Assembly: GCF_013363975.1 (NCBI RefSeq)
Contig: NZ_JABWGN010000011.1
Location: 247,588-311,587 of the forward strand
Length of the DNA: 64,000 nucleotides
Reading direction: 5' to 3'
From: Nonomuraea montanisoli
Lineage (GTDB): Bacteria > Actinomycetota > Actinomycetes > Streptosporangiales > Streptosporangiaceae
In this document: positions 29,299-38,098 of the stretch, one piece after another
Numbering within the stretch: the first letter of the stretch is position 1
Layout of the letters: each line of letters begins with the position of its first letter
Program-made: the position numbers and the translations under genes
Notes under the pieces: model-generated
The model's input: only the letters and a program-made list of their open reading frames with translations
Database searches by the model: none
What the model was told of the DNA's origin: nothing

Positions 29299-29566
29299 GA
29301 CGGAGGCCGGGCTGCGACGCGGGCTGACGTCTTGGAGAGGACGGGGACCAGTAGCGACGCGGCCCGCCACCCGAGAGACGACGGAGGCCCGGGGGACGAC
29401 GCGGGCCGGCGCCCCGGAGAGGCGAAGACCACGCGGCCCCCACCCGAGAGAGGACGGGGGCCGGGCGACGACGCAGGCCGGCGTCCCGGAGAGGGCGAAG
29501 GCCACAAGCGGCGCGGCCTCCGGCCCGGGGAGGGACGGAGGCCGGGTGGCGACGCGGCTGGGGTCA
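29299..29566 (-). repeat. Degenerate repeats filling the cysN-sulfotransferase 3 gap
   Basis: GACGGAGGCC-like starts recur at 29299, 29340, 29380, 29453 and 29534 (about 40 nt or double that). Units share CGACGCGGGC and CCCGGAGAG. The last unit runs up to the cysN stop. No gene is seen in the 391-nt gap 29173-29563 apart from this block and the dyad at 29192. Confidence 0.75.
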
Positions 29567-30826
29567 GCGGGCTTCGAGGATCATGCCCGCGGCGACGGTG
29601 CCGTTGGTGGCCTCGTCCACCAGGATGAAGCCGCCCGTGAGCCGGTTGCGGGCGTAGTTGTCCACGAAGAGCGGCTGCGTGACCCGCAGCGACACGCGCC
29701 CGATCTCGTTGAGGCCGAGCGAGGTGGCCTCCTCGTCACGGTGCAGCGTGTTGACGTCGAGCCGGTAGTGCAGGTCGCGCACGAGCGCCCGGGCCGTACG
29801 GGTGGTGTGCTTGATGGTGAGCTTGGTCCGCGGCGCCAGCTTGGCGCCGTCGGCCATCCAGCAGACCATGGCTTCGAGGTCCTGGGCCACGTGCGGCCGG
29901 TTGTTGGGCCGGGCGATCATGTCGCCGCGCGAGATGTCGAGGTCGTCCTCGAAGCGGAGGGTGACCGACATCGGGGGGAACGCCTCCTCGACGGGGCCGT
30001 CGAAGGTGTCGATGGAGGCGATCCGGGTGTTCAGGCCCGAGGGCAGGTGGACGACCTCGTCGCCCGGCTTGAGCACGCCGCCCGCGACCTGCCCCGCGTA
30101 GCCGCGGTAGTCGTGGAAGGCGTGGTCGTTGGCCTTCTGCGGACGGATGACGTACTGGACGGGGAACCGCACGTCGACCAGGTTGCGGTCGGAGGCGATG
30201 TGCACGTTCTCCAGGTGGTGCAGCAGCGACGAGCCGTTGTACCACGGCATGTTCTCCGACCGGGAGACGACGTTGTCGCCGTTGAGCGCGGAGATCGGGA
30301 TGAACGTCAGGTCGCCCACGTTGAGCTTGGAGGCGAACGCCGTGAACTCCTCGCGGATCTCCTCGAAGCGCTCCTGGGAGTAGTCGACCAGGTCCATCTT
30401 GTTGACGGCGAGCACCAGGTGCGGCACCCGCAGCAGCGAGGTCAGGAACGCGTGACGGCGTGACTGCTCCAGCACGCCCTTGCGGGCGTCGATGAGGATG
30501 ATCGCCAGGTCGGCGGTGGAGGCGCCGGTGACCATGTTCCGGGTGTACTGGATGTGCCCGGGGGTGTCGGCGATGATGAACTTGCGGCGTGGCGTGGCGA
30601 AGTACCGGTAGGCCACGTCGATCGTGATGCCCTGCTCCCGCTCGGCCCGCAGGCCGTCGGTGAGCAGCGACAGGTCGGTGTACTCGGTGCCGCGGTCGCG
30701 CGAGGTGCGCTCGACCGCCTCCAGCTGGTCCTCGAAGATGGCCTTGGAGTCGAAGAGCAGGCGCCCGATGAGGGTGGACTTGCCGTCGTCGACACTTCCC
30801 GCCGTGGCGAAACGCAGAATGTCCAT
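29564..30826 (-). CDS. cysN: Sulfate adenylyltransferase subunit 1 (GTPase)
   Basis: A 420-residue EF-Tu-like GTPase that drives ATP sulfurylase. P-loop AGSVDDGKSTLIGRLL (9-24), EREQGITIDVAYRYF (switch I), ADTPGHIQYTRNMVTGAS (switch II), NKMD and SALNGDNV (G4/G5), then the beta-barrel domains. It is short: the APS-kinase (NodQ/CysC) extension is missing, and that activity is found at 15.3-16.5 kb. It starts 5 nt after the cysD stop. With cysD it makes APS from sulfate and ATP. Confidence 0.96.
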   Translation of the reverse strand: MDILRFATAGSVDDGKSTLIGRLLFDSKAIFEDQLEAVERTSRDRGTEYTDLSLLTDGLRAEREQGITIDVAYRYFATPRRKFIIADTPGHIQYTRNMVTGASTADLAIILIDARKGVLEQSRRHAFLTSLLRVPHLVLAVNKMDLVDYSQERFEEIREEFTAFASKLNVGDLTFIPISALNGDNVVSRSENMPWYNGSSLLHHLENVHIASDRNLVDVRFPVQYVIRPQKANDHAFHDYRGYAGQVAGGVLKPGDEVVHLPSGLNTRIASIDTFDGPVEEAFPPMSVTLRFEDDLDISRGDMIARPNNRPHVAQDLEAMVCWMADGAKLAPRTKLTIKHTTRTARALVRDLHYRLDVNTLHRDEEATSLGLNEIGRVSLRVTQPLFVDNYARNRLTGGFILVDEATNGTVAAGMILEAR

Positions 30827-30831
30827 CGGTT

Positions 30832-31746
30832 CTAGAAGTAACCTTCCCGCTTGCGGTCCTCCATGGCGGCCTCCGAGGCGCGGTCGTCGGCCCTGGTGGC
30901 CCCGCGCTCGGTGATCCGGGTGGCCGCGATCTCCTCGATGATCTCCTCGACCGTGGCGGCCGTGGACTGCACCGCCCCGGTGCAGGTCATGTCGCCGACG
31001 GTGCGGTAGCGCACCACGGCCTCGAACAGCGGCTCGTCGTCGCCGCGCTGGACGACCTCGGCGTCGGGCAGCAGCATGCCGTCGCGCTCGAACACCTTGC
31101 GCGTGTGGGAGAAGTAGATCGACGGGATCTCGATGCCCTCGCGCCGGATGTAGTCCCAGACGTCGAGCTCGGTCCAGTTGGACAGCGGGAAGACCCGGAT
31201 GTGCTCACCCTTGCGGATGCGGGAGTTGTAGAGGTTCCACAGCTCCGGACGCTGGTTCTTCGGGTCCCACTGGCCGAAGTCGTCGCGGAAGGAGAACACC
31301 CGCTCCTTGGCCCGGGCCTTCTCCTCGTCGCGCCGGGCGCCGCCGAAGACCGCGTCGAACTCGTGCTCCTCGATGGCGTCGAGCAGCGTCGTGGTCTGCA
31401 GGCGGTTGCGCGAGGCGCGGCGGCCGGTGTCCTCGACCACGCGGCCCTGGTCGATCGAGTCCTGGACGCTGGCCACGATGAGCCGCGCGCCGAGCTCCTC
31501 GGAGCGGCGGTCGCGGAACTCGATGACCTCGTCGAAGTTGTGACCGGTGTCGACGTGCATGAGGGGGAAGGGCATCGCCGCCGGCCAGAACGCCTTCTCG
31601 GCGATGCGCAGCATGACGATGGAGTCCTTGCCGCCGGAGAAAAGCAGACAGGGACGCTCGAACTCCGCCGCGACTTCGCGCATGATGTGAATGGCTTCGG
31701 CCTCGAGCACGTCGAGCTGCGACGTCGTGTAGTCGCGCTGGAGCAT
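30832..31746 (-). CDS. cysD: Sulfate adenylyltransferase subunit 2
   Basis: A 304-residue PP-loop catalytic subunit of ATP sulfurylase: CLLFSGGKDSIVMLRIAEKAF (SGGKDS at 37-42), MHVDTGHNFDEVIEFRD, FGGARRDEEKARAKER, PLSNWTELDVWDYI and the C-terminal RKREGYF. It forms APS from ATP and sulfate with CysN. It is 18 nt from cysQ and 5 nt from cysN. No cysH, sirA/cysI or sulfate ABC transporter gene accompanies it, unlike assimilatory clusters. Confidence 0.97.
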   Translation of the reverse strand: MLQRDYTTSQLDVLEAEAIHIMREVAAEFERPCLLFSGGKDSIVMLRIAEKAFWPAAMPFPLMHVDTGHNFDEVIEFRDRRSEELGARLIVASVQDSIDQGRVVEDTGRRASRNRLQTTTLLDAIEEHEFDAVFGGARRDEEKARAKERVFSFRDDFGQWDPKNQRPELWNLYNSRIRKGEHIRVFPLSNWTELDVWDYIRREGIEIPSIYFSHTRKVFERDGMLLPDAEVVQRGDDEPLFEAVVRYRTVGDMTCTGAVQSTAATVEEIIEEIAATRITERGATRADDRASEAAMEDRKREGYF

Positions 31747-31764
31747 GGGAGCTTCCTCCGGCGG

Positions 31765-32526
31765 TTAGCGGTGCAGGTCCCGGATCCCGGCGAGCAGGGT
31801 AGACGCCAAGTCCGGTAGGGAAACAAGGATATCCGGTAGCGAGGGGTCCGGTCTGTTGTAGGTGAGCGGCGTGCCGTCGATGCGACTGGTGTGAGCTCCC
31901 GCGGCCTGTGCGACGGCCACCGGCGCGGCGGAGTCCCACTCGTACTGGCCGCCGGCGTGGACGTACGCCTCGACGTCGCCGGTGAGCACCGCGGAGATCT
32001 TCGCACCGGCCGAGCCGATGGGCACGAGGTCGGCGCCGACGAGGTAGGCGAGCTTCTGGACGAACTCCGGCGGGCGGGTGCGGCTGACCGCGATGCGGAA
32101 GCGGCCGCGCTGGGCCGGCAGCTTGGGCGGCTCGCCGGTGCTGAGCGTGCGCCCCTGGGCGGGCAGCGCCACGGCTCCGGCGGTGAGCCGGTCGCCCTCC
32201 CACAGCGCCACGTGGACGGCCCAGTCGGACCGACCCTCCTCGGCGAACTCCCGGGTGCCGTCGAGCGGATCGACGATCCACACTCTGGGAGCGCTCAGCC
32301 GGCGCGGGTCGAGCCGGTCCTCGCGGCTGGACTCCTCCGACAGCACGCAGTCGCTCGGGCGCAGGCGCGACAGCGACTCCATGAGGAACACGTGGGCGGC
32401 CCGGTCGCCGAGGGCGCGCAGCCCGGCCGGGTCGGCGAAACCCTCGCGGGCGCGGAGCGCGAGCAGCCGCTCGCCCGCCTCTGTGGCCAGGTCGGCCGCG
32501 AGGGCATGGTCGTCGCGAATCGTCAT
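31765..32526 (-). CDS. cysQ: 3'(2'),5'-bisphosphate nucleotidase CysQ
   Basis: A 253-residue inositol-monophosphatase-fold enzyme. Metal motifs: SEESSRED, VDPLDGTREFAEEGRSDW and the C-terminal YEWDSAAPVAVAQAAGAH. It hydrolyses PAP, the by-product of PAPS-dependent sulfotransferases, to AMP. ATG 32526 overlaps the WbaP-like gene's stop by one base (TGATG), with GGAG upstream. Its place between the priming transferase and cysDN is strong context for a sulfation role. Confidence 0.92.
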   Translation of the reverse strand: MTIRDDHALAADLATEAGERLLALRAREGFADPAGLRALGDRAAHVFLMESLSRLRPSDCVLSEESSREDRLDPRRLSAPRVWIVDPLDGTREFAEEGRSDWAVHVALWEGDRLTAGAVALPAQGRTLSTGEPPKLPAQRGRFRIAVSRTRPPEFVQKLAYLVGADLVPIGSAGAKISAVLTGDVEAYVHAGGQYEWDSAAPVAVAQAAGAHTSRIDGTPLTYNRPDPSLPDILVSLPDLASTLLAGIRDLHR

Positions 32527-33986
32527 CAGTAAGCTCCTTGCCCGCGGGCGACGGCCGACCAAGTCTTCCACAGGATCTGCAGGTCGAGCATGAGGGACCA
32601 GTTCTCCACGTAACGCAGGTCGAGGCGGACGGATTCCTCCCACGACAGGTCGGATCTGCCGCTCACCTGCCACAGGCCGGTCAGACCGGGGCGTACGAGC
32701 AGGCGGCGGCGCACGTCGTCGCCGTACCGGTCGACCTCTTCGGGGAGCGGCGGACGGGGGCCCACGAGCGACATGTGCCCGAGGACCACGTTGACGAGCT
32801 GCGGCAGCTCGTCGAGGGAGTGGCGGCGCATGAGGGAGCCGAGCGGGGTGACCCGGGGATCGTTGCGGATCTTGAACAGCACCCCGTCGGCGTCGCTGAC
32901 AAGGGTGATCTTCTGGCGCTCCGAGCCGCGCCGCATCGTGCGGAACTTCAGGATCGTGAACGACCTGCCGTCCCGGCCGACGCGGGTCTGCCGGAACAGG
33001 GCCGGGCCGGGGCTGGTCGCGCGCACCGCCGCGGCCAGCGTCAGCAGCAGCGGGGCCAGCAGGACCAGCAGGGCGGCGGCCACGACCCGGTCGAAGGCGT
33101 TCTTGACGAGCTGGCGGGCGCCGGTGAGCTCCGGGTGCTCGACGTGCAGCAGCGGGAGCCCGGCGGCGGGCCGGATCGTGGTGCGCGGCCCGGCCACCTC
33201 CATCAGCGCGGGCGCCACCACCAGCTCGGTGTGGGTGCGCTCCAGCCGCCAGGCGAGCCGGCGCAGCGCCACGCCGTCCATCTCGGGGCAGGCCAGCACG
33301 GCCACGGTGTCGGCGTGCGCCTGGTCGACGACGATGGGCACGTCGCTGAAGTCGCCGCCGACGGGCACGCCGGCCACCCGGCCGCCGGCGGTCTCGGCGG
33401 GCAGACAGGCGGCGACGATCTCCATGCCGTGGTACCGCTCACGCCGGAAGAGCTGCACCAGCTCGGCCACCGAGGCGGCGTGACCCACGGCGACGACCCT
33501 GCGCATGCAGGCGCCACGGGCCCGGCGGCGGTGCAGCGAACGGCGCAGGGCGTACCTGAACAGCAGCGTGAGGAGCGTCACCAGCGGCAGCGCGAGGACG
33601 ACGTAGCCGCGCGCGACGTCGGTCTTGGTGAGGTAGGAGCCGATGGCGGTGGCGGCGGTCAGCGCGACGCCGCACTGCACCACGCGGCGGAACTCGTCGG
33701 AGCCGATGCCGATCATGCGCGGCTCGTACGCGCGGTTGAGCGCGACCGCGATGATCCACACCACCGGCAGCAGAGCACTGACCAGGAGGTACGGCGCGGC
33801 GTAGGGCGTCAGCTCGCCGAAGCGCAGGAAGAAGGCCCCGGCGGAGCCGGCCGCGGCGCCGAGCAGGTCGGAGGCGAAGGCGCGCACGCGGTAGGCCCGC
33901 ACCCATCCGGGCAGCCGGGGCCGCACGCTCCATGAGGAGTCGGGGCCGAAACCGACGACGGTCAGCAGGCCCTCGCCGTCGCTCAC
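32526..33986 (-). CDS. WbaP-like polyprenyl-phosphate sugar-1-phosphate transferase
   Basis: It has four N-terminal membrane segments, a CoA-binding-like domain (MRRVVAVGHAASVAELV) and the bacterial sugar transferase domain from ~290: KNAFDRVVAAALLVLLAPL (re-entrant helix), FRQTRVGRDGRSFTILKFRTMR, RRHSLDELPQLVNVVLGHMS, GPRPPLPEEVDRY and RPGLTGLWQVSGRS. It loads the first sugar phosphate on undecaprenyl phosphate. GTG 33986 has AGGGGG 7 nt upstream; an in-frame GTG at 34025 has no ribosome site. First gene of the minus-strand half (wbaP-like, cysQ, cysD, cysN, ST3, GT2, GT26). Confidence 0.92.
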   Translation of the reverse strand: MSDGEGLLTVVGFGPDSSWSVRPRLPGWVRAYRVRAFASDLLGAAAGSAGAFFLRFGELTPYAAPYLLVSALLPVVWIIAVALNRAYEPRMIGIGSDEFRRVVQCGVALTAATAIGSYLTKTDVARGYVVLALPLVTLLTLLFRYALRRSLHRRRARGACMRRVVAVGHAASVAELVQLFRRERYHGMEIVAACLPAETAGGRVAGVPVGGDFSDVPIVVDQAHADTVAVLACPEMDGVALRRLAWRLERTHTELVVAPALMEVAGPRTTIRPAAGLPLLHVEHPELTGARQLVKNAFDRVVAAALLVLLAPLLLTLAAAVRATSPGPALFRQTRVGRDGRSFTILKFRTMRRGSERQKITLVSDADGVLFKIRNDPRVTPLGSLMRRHSLDELPQLVNVVLGHMSLVGPRPPLPEEVDRYGDDVRRRLLVRPGLTGLWQVSGRSDLSWEESVRLDLRYVENWSLMLDLQILWKTWSAVARGQGAY

Positions 33987-34078
33987 CGCAACGCCCCCTG
34001 TGATCAGCTCGTAACCGACAGTCACCAGATAGTAGCGTCAGCCACCTCGGCGTAGTCGCGAACGGACCTATGTGGGGA

Positions 34079-34663
34079 TCAGCGTGGAGGGCCGGAAATC
34101 TTGAGATCTGCCCGGTGGAACTCGTTCTGGGTTACTTCGAGCCCGCGCTCCATGAGCGACTCGACCACGTCGGCGGCGCGGTCCACGAGGAAGGGCAGGT
34201 CCTTGCGCTCGGCGGTGGCGAAGTCGCGCAGCACGAAGGCGGCCGGGTCCATGCGGCCCGGCGGGCGCCCGATGCCGAAGCGGACCCGGAGGTAGTCGCG
34301 GGTGCCCATCGACTTGGTGATCGACTTGAGGCCGTTGTGGCCGTTGTCGCCGCCGCCGAGCTTGGCGCGCAGCGCGCCGTAGGGCACGTCCAGCTCGTCG
34401 TGGACGACGATCAGGCGGTCGGGACCGATCTTGTAGAAGTCGGACAGGGCCTTGAGGGGGCCGCCCGACAGGTTCATGTACGTGAGCGGCTTGGCGAGGA
34501 TCGCGGCGCGCGTCTCCAGCACCTCGGCCCTGCTCTTGTGCGCCTTGAACCGGCCGCCGGCCCGCGCGGCCAGCTCGTCGAGCACCATGAAGCCGGCGTT
34601 GTGCCGGTGGCCGGCGTATTCGGCGCCGGGGTTGCCCAGCCCGGCGATGAGCCAGCGGTCCAT
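34079..34663 (-). CDS. pth: Peptidyl-tRNA hydrolase
   Basis: A 194-residue enzyme releasing peptides from peptidyl-tRNA. LIAGLGNPGAEYAGHRHNAGF contains the catalytic His and Asn; KPLTYMNLSGGP, VVHDELDVPYGALRAKLGGG and GHNGLKSI complete the active site. It follows rplY, separated by a strong hairpin. This pth-rplY-prs-glmU order is typical of actinobacteria. Confidence 0.97.
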   Translation of the reverse strand: MDRWLIAGLGNPGAEYAGHRHNAGFMVLDELAARAGGRFKAHKSRAEVLETRAAILAKPLTYMNLSGGPLKALSDFYKIGPDRLIVVHDELDVPYGALRAKLGGGDNGHNGLKSITKSMGTRDYLRVRFGIGRPPGRMDPAAFVLRDFATAERKDLPFLVDRAADVVESLMERGLEVTQNEFHRADLKISGPPR

Positions 34664-34698
34664 GAAGTCTCCTCAGGCCGGAGTGGTCAAGACGCGGG

Positions 34699-34732
34699 GA
34701 CGGGGCGGCCGGACGTCGCCGGCCGCCCCGTC
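34699..34732 (-). terminator. Hairpin between rplY and pth
   Basis: A perfect 14-bp GC stem (34699-34712 with 34719-34732), 6-nt loop, starting 10 nt after the rplY stop. Only a short weak T-run follows, so it may attenuate and not fully stop. Confidence 0.7.
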
Positions 34733-34741
34733 GTCCGGTGA

Positions 34742-35362
34742 CTACTCGGCGGCCTCGGCGCTCTCGCCCTCGGCGGCGGCCTCGGCGGTCTCGCCCTCGG
34801 CGCCCTCCTCCTCGGCGGGGGCCTCGGTCGGCTTGGCGATGACCTGGAGGATGACGGCCTCCGGGTCGGCGGTCAGCGTGGCGCCCTGCGGCAGCTTCAG
34901 CTCGCCGGCGGTGACGGCGGTGCCCACCTCCAGGCCCTCGACGTCGACCTCGACGCCGGTGGGGATGTGGGTGGCCTCGGCCTCGACGGCGACGGACGTC
35001 ATCTGGAGGTCCAGGATGCCCTCGGGGTTGACGTCGCCGACCGTGGTGACCGGGATCTCGACGGTGACCTTCTCGCCCCGCTTGACCAGGAGCAGGTCGA
35101 CGTGCTCGACGAAGCCCTTGATCGGGTCGCGCTGGACGCCCTTGGGCAGGGCCAGCTCGTCGACGCCGTCGCCCTGGAGGCGGATCAGCACGTTGGGCGT
35201 GCGCAGGGCGAGGAGGACCTCGTGGCCCGGCAGCGTGAGGTGCTTCGGGTCGATGCCGTGCCCGTAGAGGACGGCCGGGACCTTGTCGGCGCGACGGATC
35301 TTGCGGGCGGCGCCCTTGCCGAACGTGGTGCGCGACTCGGCGGCGATACGGACTTCGGACAT
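34742..35362 (-). CDS. rplY: 50S ribosomal protein L25 (Ctc/TL5 form)
   Basis: A 206-residue two-domain L25. The N-terminal 5S-rRNA-binding domain (RTTFGKGAARKIRRADKVPAVLYGHG) is followed by the TL5 beta domain (VEIPVTTVGDVNPEG, ATHIPTGVEVDVEGLEVG). The acidic Ala/Glu tail is typical of actinobacteria. AGGAG lies 5 nt before ATG 35362. Confidence 0.97.
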   Translation of the reverse strand: MSEVRIAAESRTTFGKGAARKIRRADKVPAVLYGHGIDPKHLTLPGHEVLLALRTPNVLIRLQGDGVDELALPKGVQRDPIKGFVEHVDLLLVKRGEKVTVEIPVTTVGDVNPEGILDLQMTSVAVEAEATHIPTGVEVDVEGLEVGTAVTAGELKLPQGATLTADPEAVILQVIAKPTEAPAEEEGAEGETAEAAAEGESAEAAE

Positions 35363-35461
35363 GACATCTCCTAGGGATGCTCAGAGAACGGGATCTGTGG
35401 CGCTCACCCTCAACCGCCCTAGCGGAAGGCGTTACGAGCGCGACCAACCCATGTTACCGGC

Positions 35462-36439
35462 TTACGTATCGCCCTCGAACAGGCTGGTGACGGAGCCGTC
35501 GGTGAAGACCTCGGTGATGGCCCGGGCGATGAGCGGCGCGATGGACAGCACGGTGAGCTTGTCGAAGCGGGCCTCCTGCGACAGCGGGAGCGTGTTGGTC
35601 ACGATGACCTCGCTGATGCGGGAGTTCTTCAGCCGGTCGACGGCCGGGTCGGAGAAGACCGCGTGGGTGGCGGCGACGATCACGTTGGTCGCGCCCTGCT
35701 CGTACAGGGCGTCGGCCGCCTTGCAGATCGTGCCGGCCGTGTCGATCATGTCGTCGATGAGCACGCAGGTACGGCCCCGCACCTTGCCGACGACCTCGTT
35801 GACCTTCACCTGGTTGGCCACGTCGAGGTCGCGCCGCTTGTGGATGAAGGCGAGCGGCGTGCCGAGCGTGTCGGCCCAGCGCTCCGACAGCCGGACGCGG
35901 CCGGTGTCGGGCGAGACGACCGTGGTGGTGGCCAGGTCGAGCTTGTTCTTCAGGTAGCTCTCCAGGACCGGCATGGCGAACAGGTGGTCCACCGGGCCGT
36001 CGAAGAAGCCCTGGATCTGCGAGGTGTGCAGGTCGATCGACATGAGCCGGTCGGCGCCCGCGGTCTTGAACAGGTCGGCCATCAGCCGGGCGGTGATGGG
36101 CTCGCGCCCGCGCCCCTTCTTGTCCTGGCGCGCGTAGCCGAAGAACGGCATGACCACGGTGATGCGCTTGGCGGAGGCCCGCTTCAGCGCGTCGACCATG
36201 ATGAGCTGCTCCATGATCCACTGGTTGATCGGCGAGGTGTGGCTCTGGATCACGAAGGCGTCGCAGCCGCGGACGGATTCGAGGTAGCGGGCGTAGATCT
36301 CGCCGTTGGCGAAGTCGACCAGCTTGGTCGGGGTGAGCGAGACGCCGACGTGCTCGGCGACCTCCTCGGCCAGTTCGGGGTAGGCCCGGCCCGAGAAGAG
36401 CATGAGGTTCTTCTCGCCCGGCTGCTTGATGCTGGTCAC
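35462..36439 (-). CDS. prs: Ribose-phosphate pyrophosphokinase
   Basis: A 325-residue PRPP synthase using ribose-5-phosphate and ATP. Visible: FANGEIYARYLESVRGCDAF, FFGYARQDKKGRGREPITARL, SIDLHTSQIQGFFD and the PRPP loop VLIDDMIDTAGT (near 226). GTG 36439 overlaps the glmU stop (GTGA) with GGGGAG upstream. Confidence 0.97.
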   Translation of the reverse strand: MTSIKQPGEKNLMLFSGRAYPELAEEVAEHVGVSLTPTKLVDFANGEIYARYLESVRGCDAFVIQSHTSPINQWIMEQLIMVDALKRASAKRITVVMPFFGYARQDKKGRGREPITARLMADLFKTAGADRLMSIDLHTSQIQGFFDGPVDHLFAMPVLESYLKNKLDLATTTVVSPDTGRVRLSERWADTLGTPLAFIHKRRDLDVANQVKVNEVVGKVRGRTCVLIDDMIDTAGTICKAADALYEQGATNVIVAATHAVFSDPAVDRLKNSRISEVIVTNTLPLSQEARFDKLTVLSIAPLIARAITEVFTDGSVTSLFEGDT

Positions 36440-37902
36440 GTCGTGCTCCCCTGCTGGTGCTGGTCGGCCGCCTCCTGCTCGGCCAGGGCGCGCTGAGCCG
36501 CCGCGGCCGACTTGGTGCCCGCGCGCCTGCGCAGGACCCATCCTTCGATGTTGCGCTGGCGGGCGCGGGCCACGCCGATCGCGCCCGGGGGCACGTCGCC
36601 GTCGATCACCGAACCCGCCGCCGTGTAGGCGCCGTCGCCGACGGTCACCGGGGCGACGATCATGCTGTCGCAGCCGACGAACGCGCCGTCGCGCACCGTG
36701 CTGCGGTGCTTGTTGACGCCGTCGTAGTTGACGAACACGACCGCCGCGCCGATGTTGACGTCGTCGCCGATCGTGGCGTCGCCCGCGTACGACAGGTGGG
36801 GCACCTTGGAGCGCTCGCCGACCTGCGTGTTCTTCATCTCGACGAACGTGCCCGCCTTGGAGCCGCGCCCGAGGACCGTGCCGGGGCGCAGGTAGGCGTA
36901 CGGGCCGACGCTCGCGCCGGGGCCGACCTCGGCGGAGTCGCAGACGGCGTTGCGCACGACGGCCCCGGCGCCGACCCGGGTGGAGGTCAACGTGGTGGCG
37001 GGGCCGACCTCGGCGCCGGACTCGATGACGGTGCGGCCGTGGAGCTGGGTGCCGGGGTGGACGACGACGTCGGGGCCGATCTCCACGTCCACGTCGATCC
37101 AGGTGCTGGCCGGGTCGACGACGGTGACGCCGGCGCGCATGTGGCGCTCCAGGATCCGCCGGTTGAGCACCTGGCGGGCCTGGGCGAGCTGGACCCGGTC
37201 GTTGACGCCCTCGACCTCGGCGAAGTCGGCGGCGGTGTGGGCGCCCACCCGGTGGCCGTCCTCGCGCAGGATGGACAGCACGTCGGTGAGGTACTCCTCA
37301 CCCTGGGCGTTGTCGGTGGACACCCGTTTGACGGCGTCGGCCAGCAGGGCGCCGTCGAAGGCGTAGATGCCGGAGTTCATCTCCTTGATGGCGCGCTGCT
37401 CGTCGGAGGCGTCCTTCTCCTCGACGATGGCGAGGACGGCGCCGGCCGGGTCGCGGACGATGCGGCCGTAGCCGGTCGGGTCGGGCACCTCGGCGGTCAG
37501 GACGGTGACCGCGTTGCGGTCGGCGGCGTGGCGGGCCAGCAACGCCGAGAGCGTCTCGGCGCGCAGCAGCGGCACGTCGCCGTAGGTGACGAGGACGGTG
37601 CCGTCGATGGCGCCGACCTCGTCGAGGACGGTGCGGACGGCGTGACCGGTGCCCCGCTGCTCGCGCTGGACGACGGCGAGCGCGTCGGGGCTGGTCTCGG
37701 CGAGGTGGCCGCCGACGCGTTCGCGCGCGTGGCCGATGACGACGATCAGCCGCTCCGGGCCGAGGTCACGGGCGGCGTCGAGCATGTGGTCGAGCAGGGC
37801 TCGGCCGCACACCTCGTGCAGGACTTTGGGGGTCTGGCTCTTCATCCGGGTGCCCTCGCCTGCGGCGAGGACGATGACGGCTGCCGGGCGCGGCACACTC
37901 AC
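36436..37902 (-). CDS. glmU: Bifunctional UDP-GlcNAc pyrophosphorylase/GlcN-1-P acetyltransferase
   Basis: A 488-residue enzyme making UDP-GlcNAc. The uridylyltransferase domain has VIVLAAGEGTRMKSQTPKVLH and VTYGDVPLL; the left-handed beta-helix acetyltransferase has YAYLRPGTVLGRGSKAGTFVE, KVPHLSYAGDATIG and NYDGVNKHRSTV. GTG 37902 is chosen from AGGGAG 9 nt upstream. It is followed by prs with a 4-nt overlap. Its product could also feed the nearby polysaccharide pathway. Confidence 0.96.
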   Translation of the reverse strand: MSVPRPAAVIVLAAGEGTRMKSQTPKVLHEVCGRALLDHMLDAARDLGPERLIVVIGHARERVGGHLAETSPDALAVVQREQRGTGHAVRTVLDEVGAIDGTVLVTYGDVPLLRAETLSALLARHAADRNAVTVLTAEVPDPTGYGRIVRDPAGAVLAIVEEKDASDEQRAIKEMNSGIYAFDGALLADAVKRVSTDNAQGEEYLTDVLSILREDGHRVGAHTAADFAEVEGVNDRVQLAQARQVLNRRILERHMRAGVTVVDPASTWIDVDVEIGPDVVVHPGTQLHGRTVIESGAEVGPATTLTSTRVGAGAVVRNAVCDSAEVGPGASVGPYAYLRPGTVLGRGSKAGTFVEMKNTQVGERSKVPHLSYAGDATIGDDVNIGAAVVFVNYDGVNKHRSTVRDGAFVGCDSMIVAPVTVGDGAYTAAGSVIDGDVPPGAIGVARARQRNIEGWVLRRRAGTKSAAAAQRALAEQEAADQHQQGSTT

Positions 37903-38026
37903 GGACTGAGGCTCCCTGTGGCTGGACGGATCAGGGCCGGATGCGGGCCACCGCACCGCAACCCTCCCGACACCGCGAGGATACCTGTCCCGCCCCCGCT
38001 TCTCCCCGCAGGGGCATGCCTCAATG

Positions 38027-38098
38027 CTCCCGGAAGAGGACTCGAACCCCTACAAAGTGGACCAAAACCACTTGTCCTGCCGATTAGACGATCCGGGA
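38027..38098 (-). tRNA. tRNA-Gln (anticodon UUG)
   Basis: A 72-nt cloverleaf on the minus strand. The acceptor is TCCCGGA/TCCGGGA with discriminator G; CA follows, so CCA is not fully encoded. The anticodon stem AGTGG/CCACT holds loop TTTTGGT, anticodon TTG. The T-arm AGGGG-TTCGAGT-CCTCT has one wobble pair. It lies upstream of glmU, as in many actinomycetes. Confidence 0.93.

Noticed and set aside
29564..31746. Ordinary assimilatory sulfate-reduction cluster
   Set aside because: No reductase, siroheme or sulfate-transport genes accompany cysDN; neighbours are sugar transferases and sulfotransferases.
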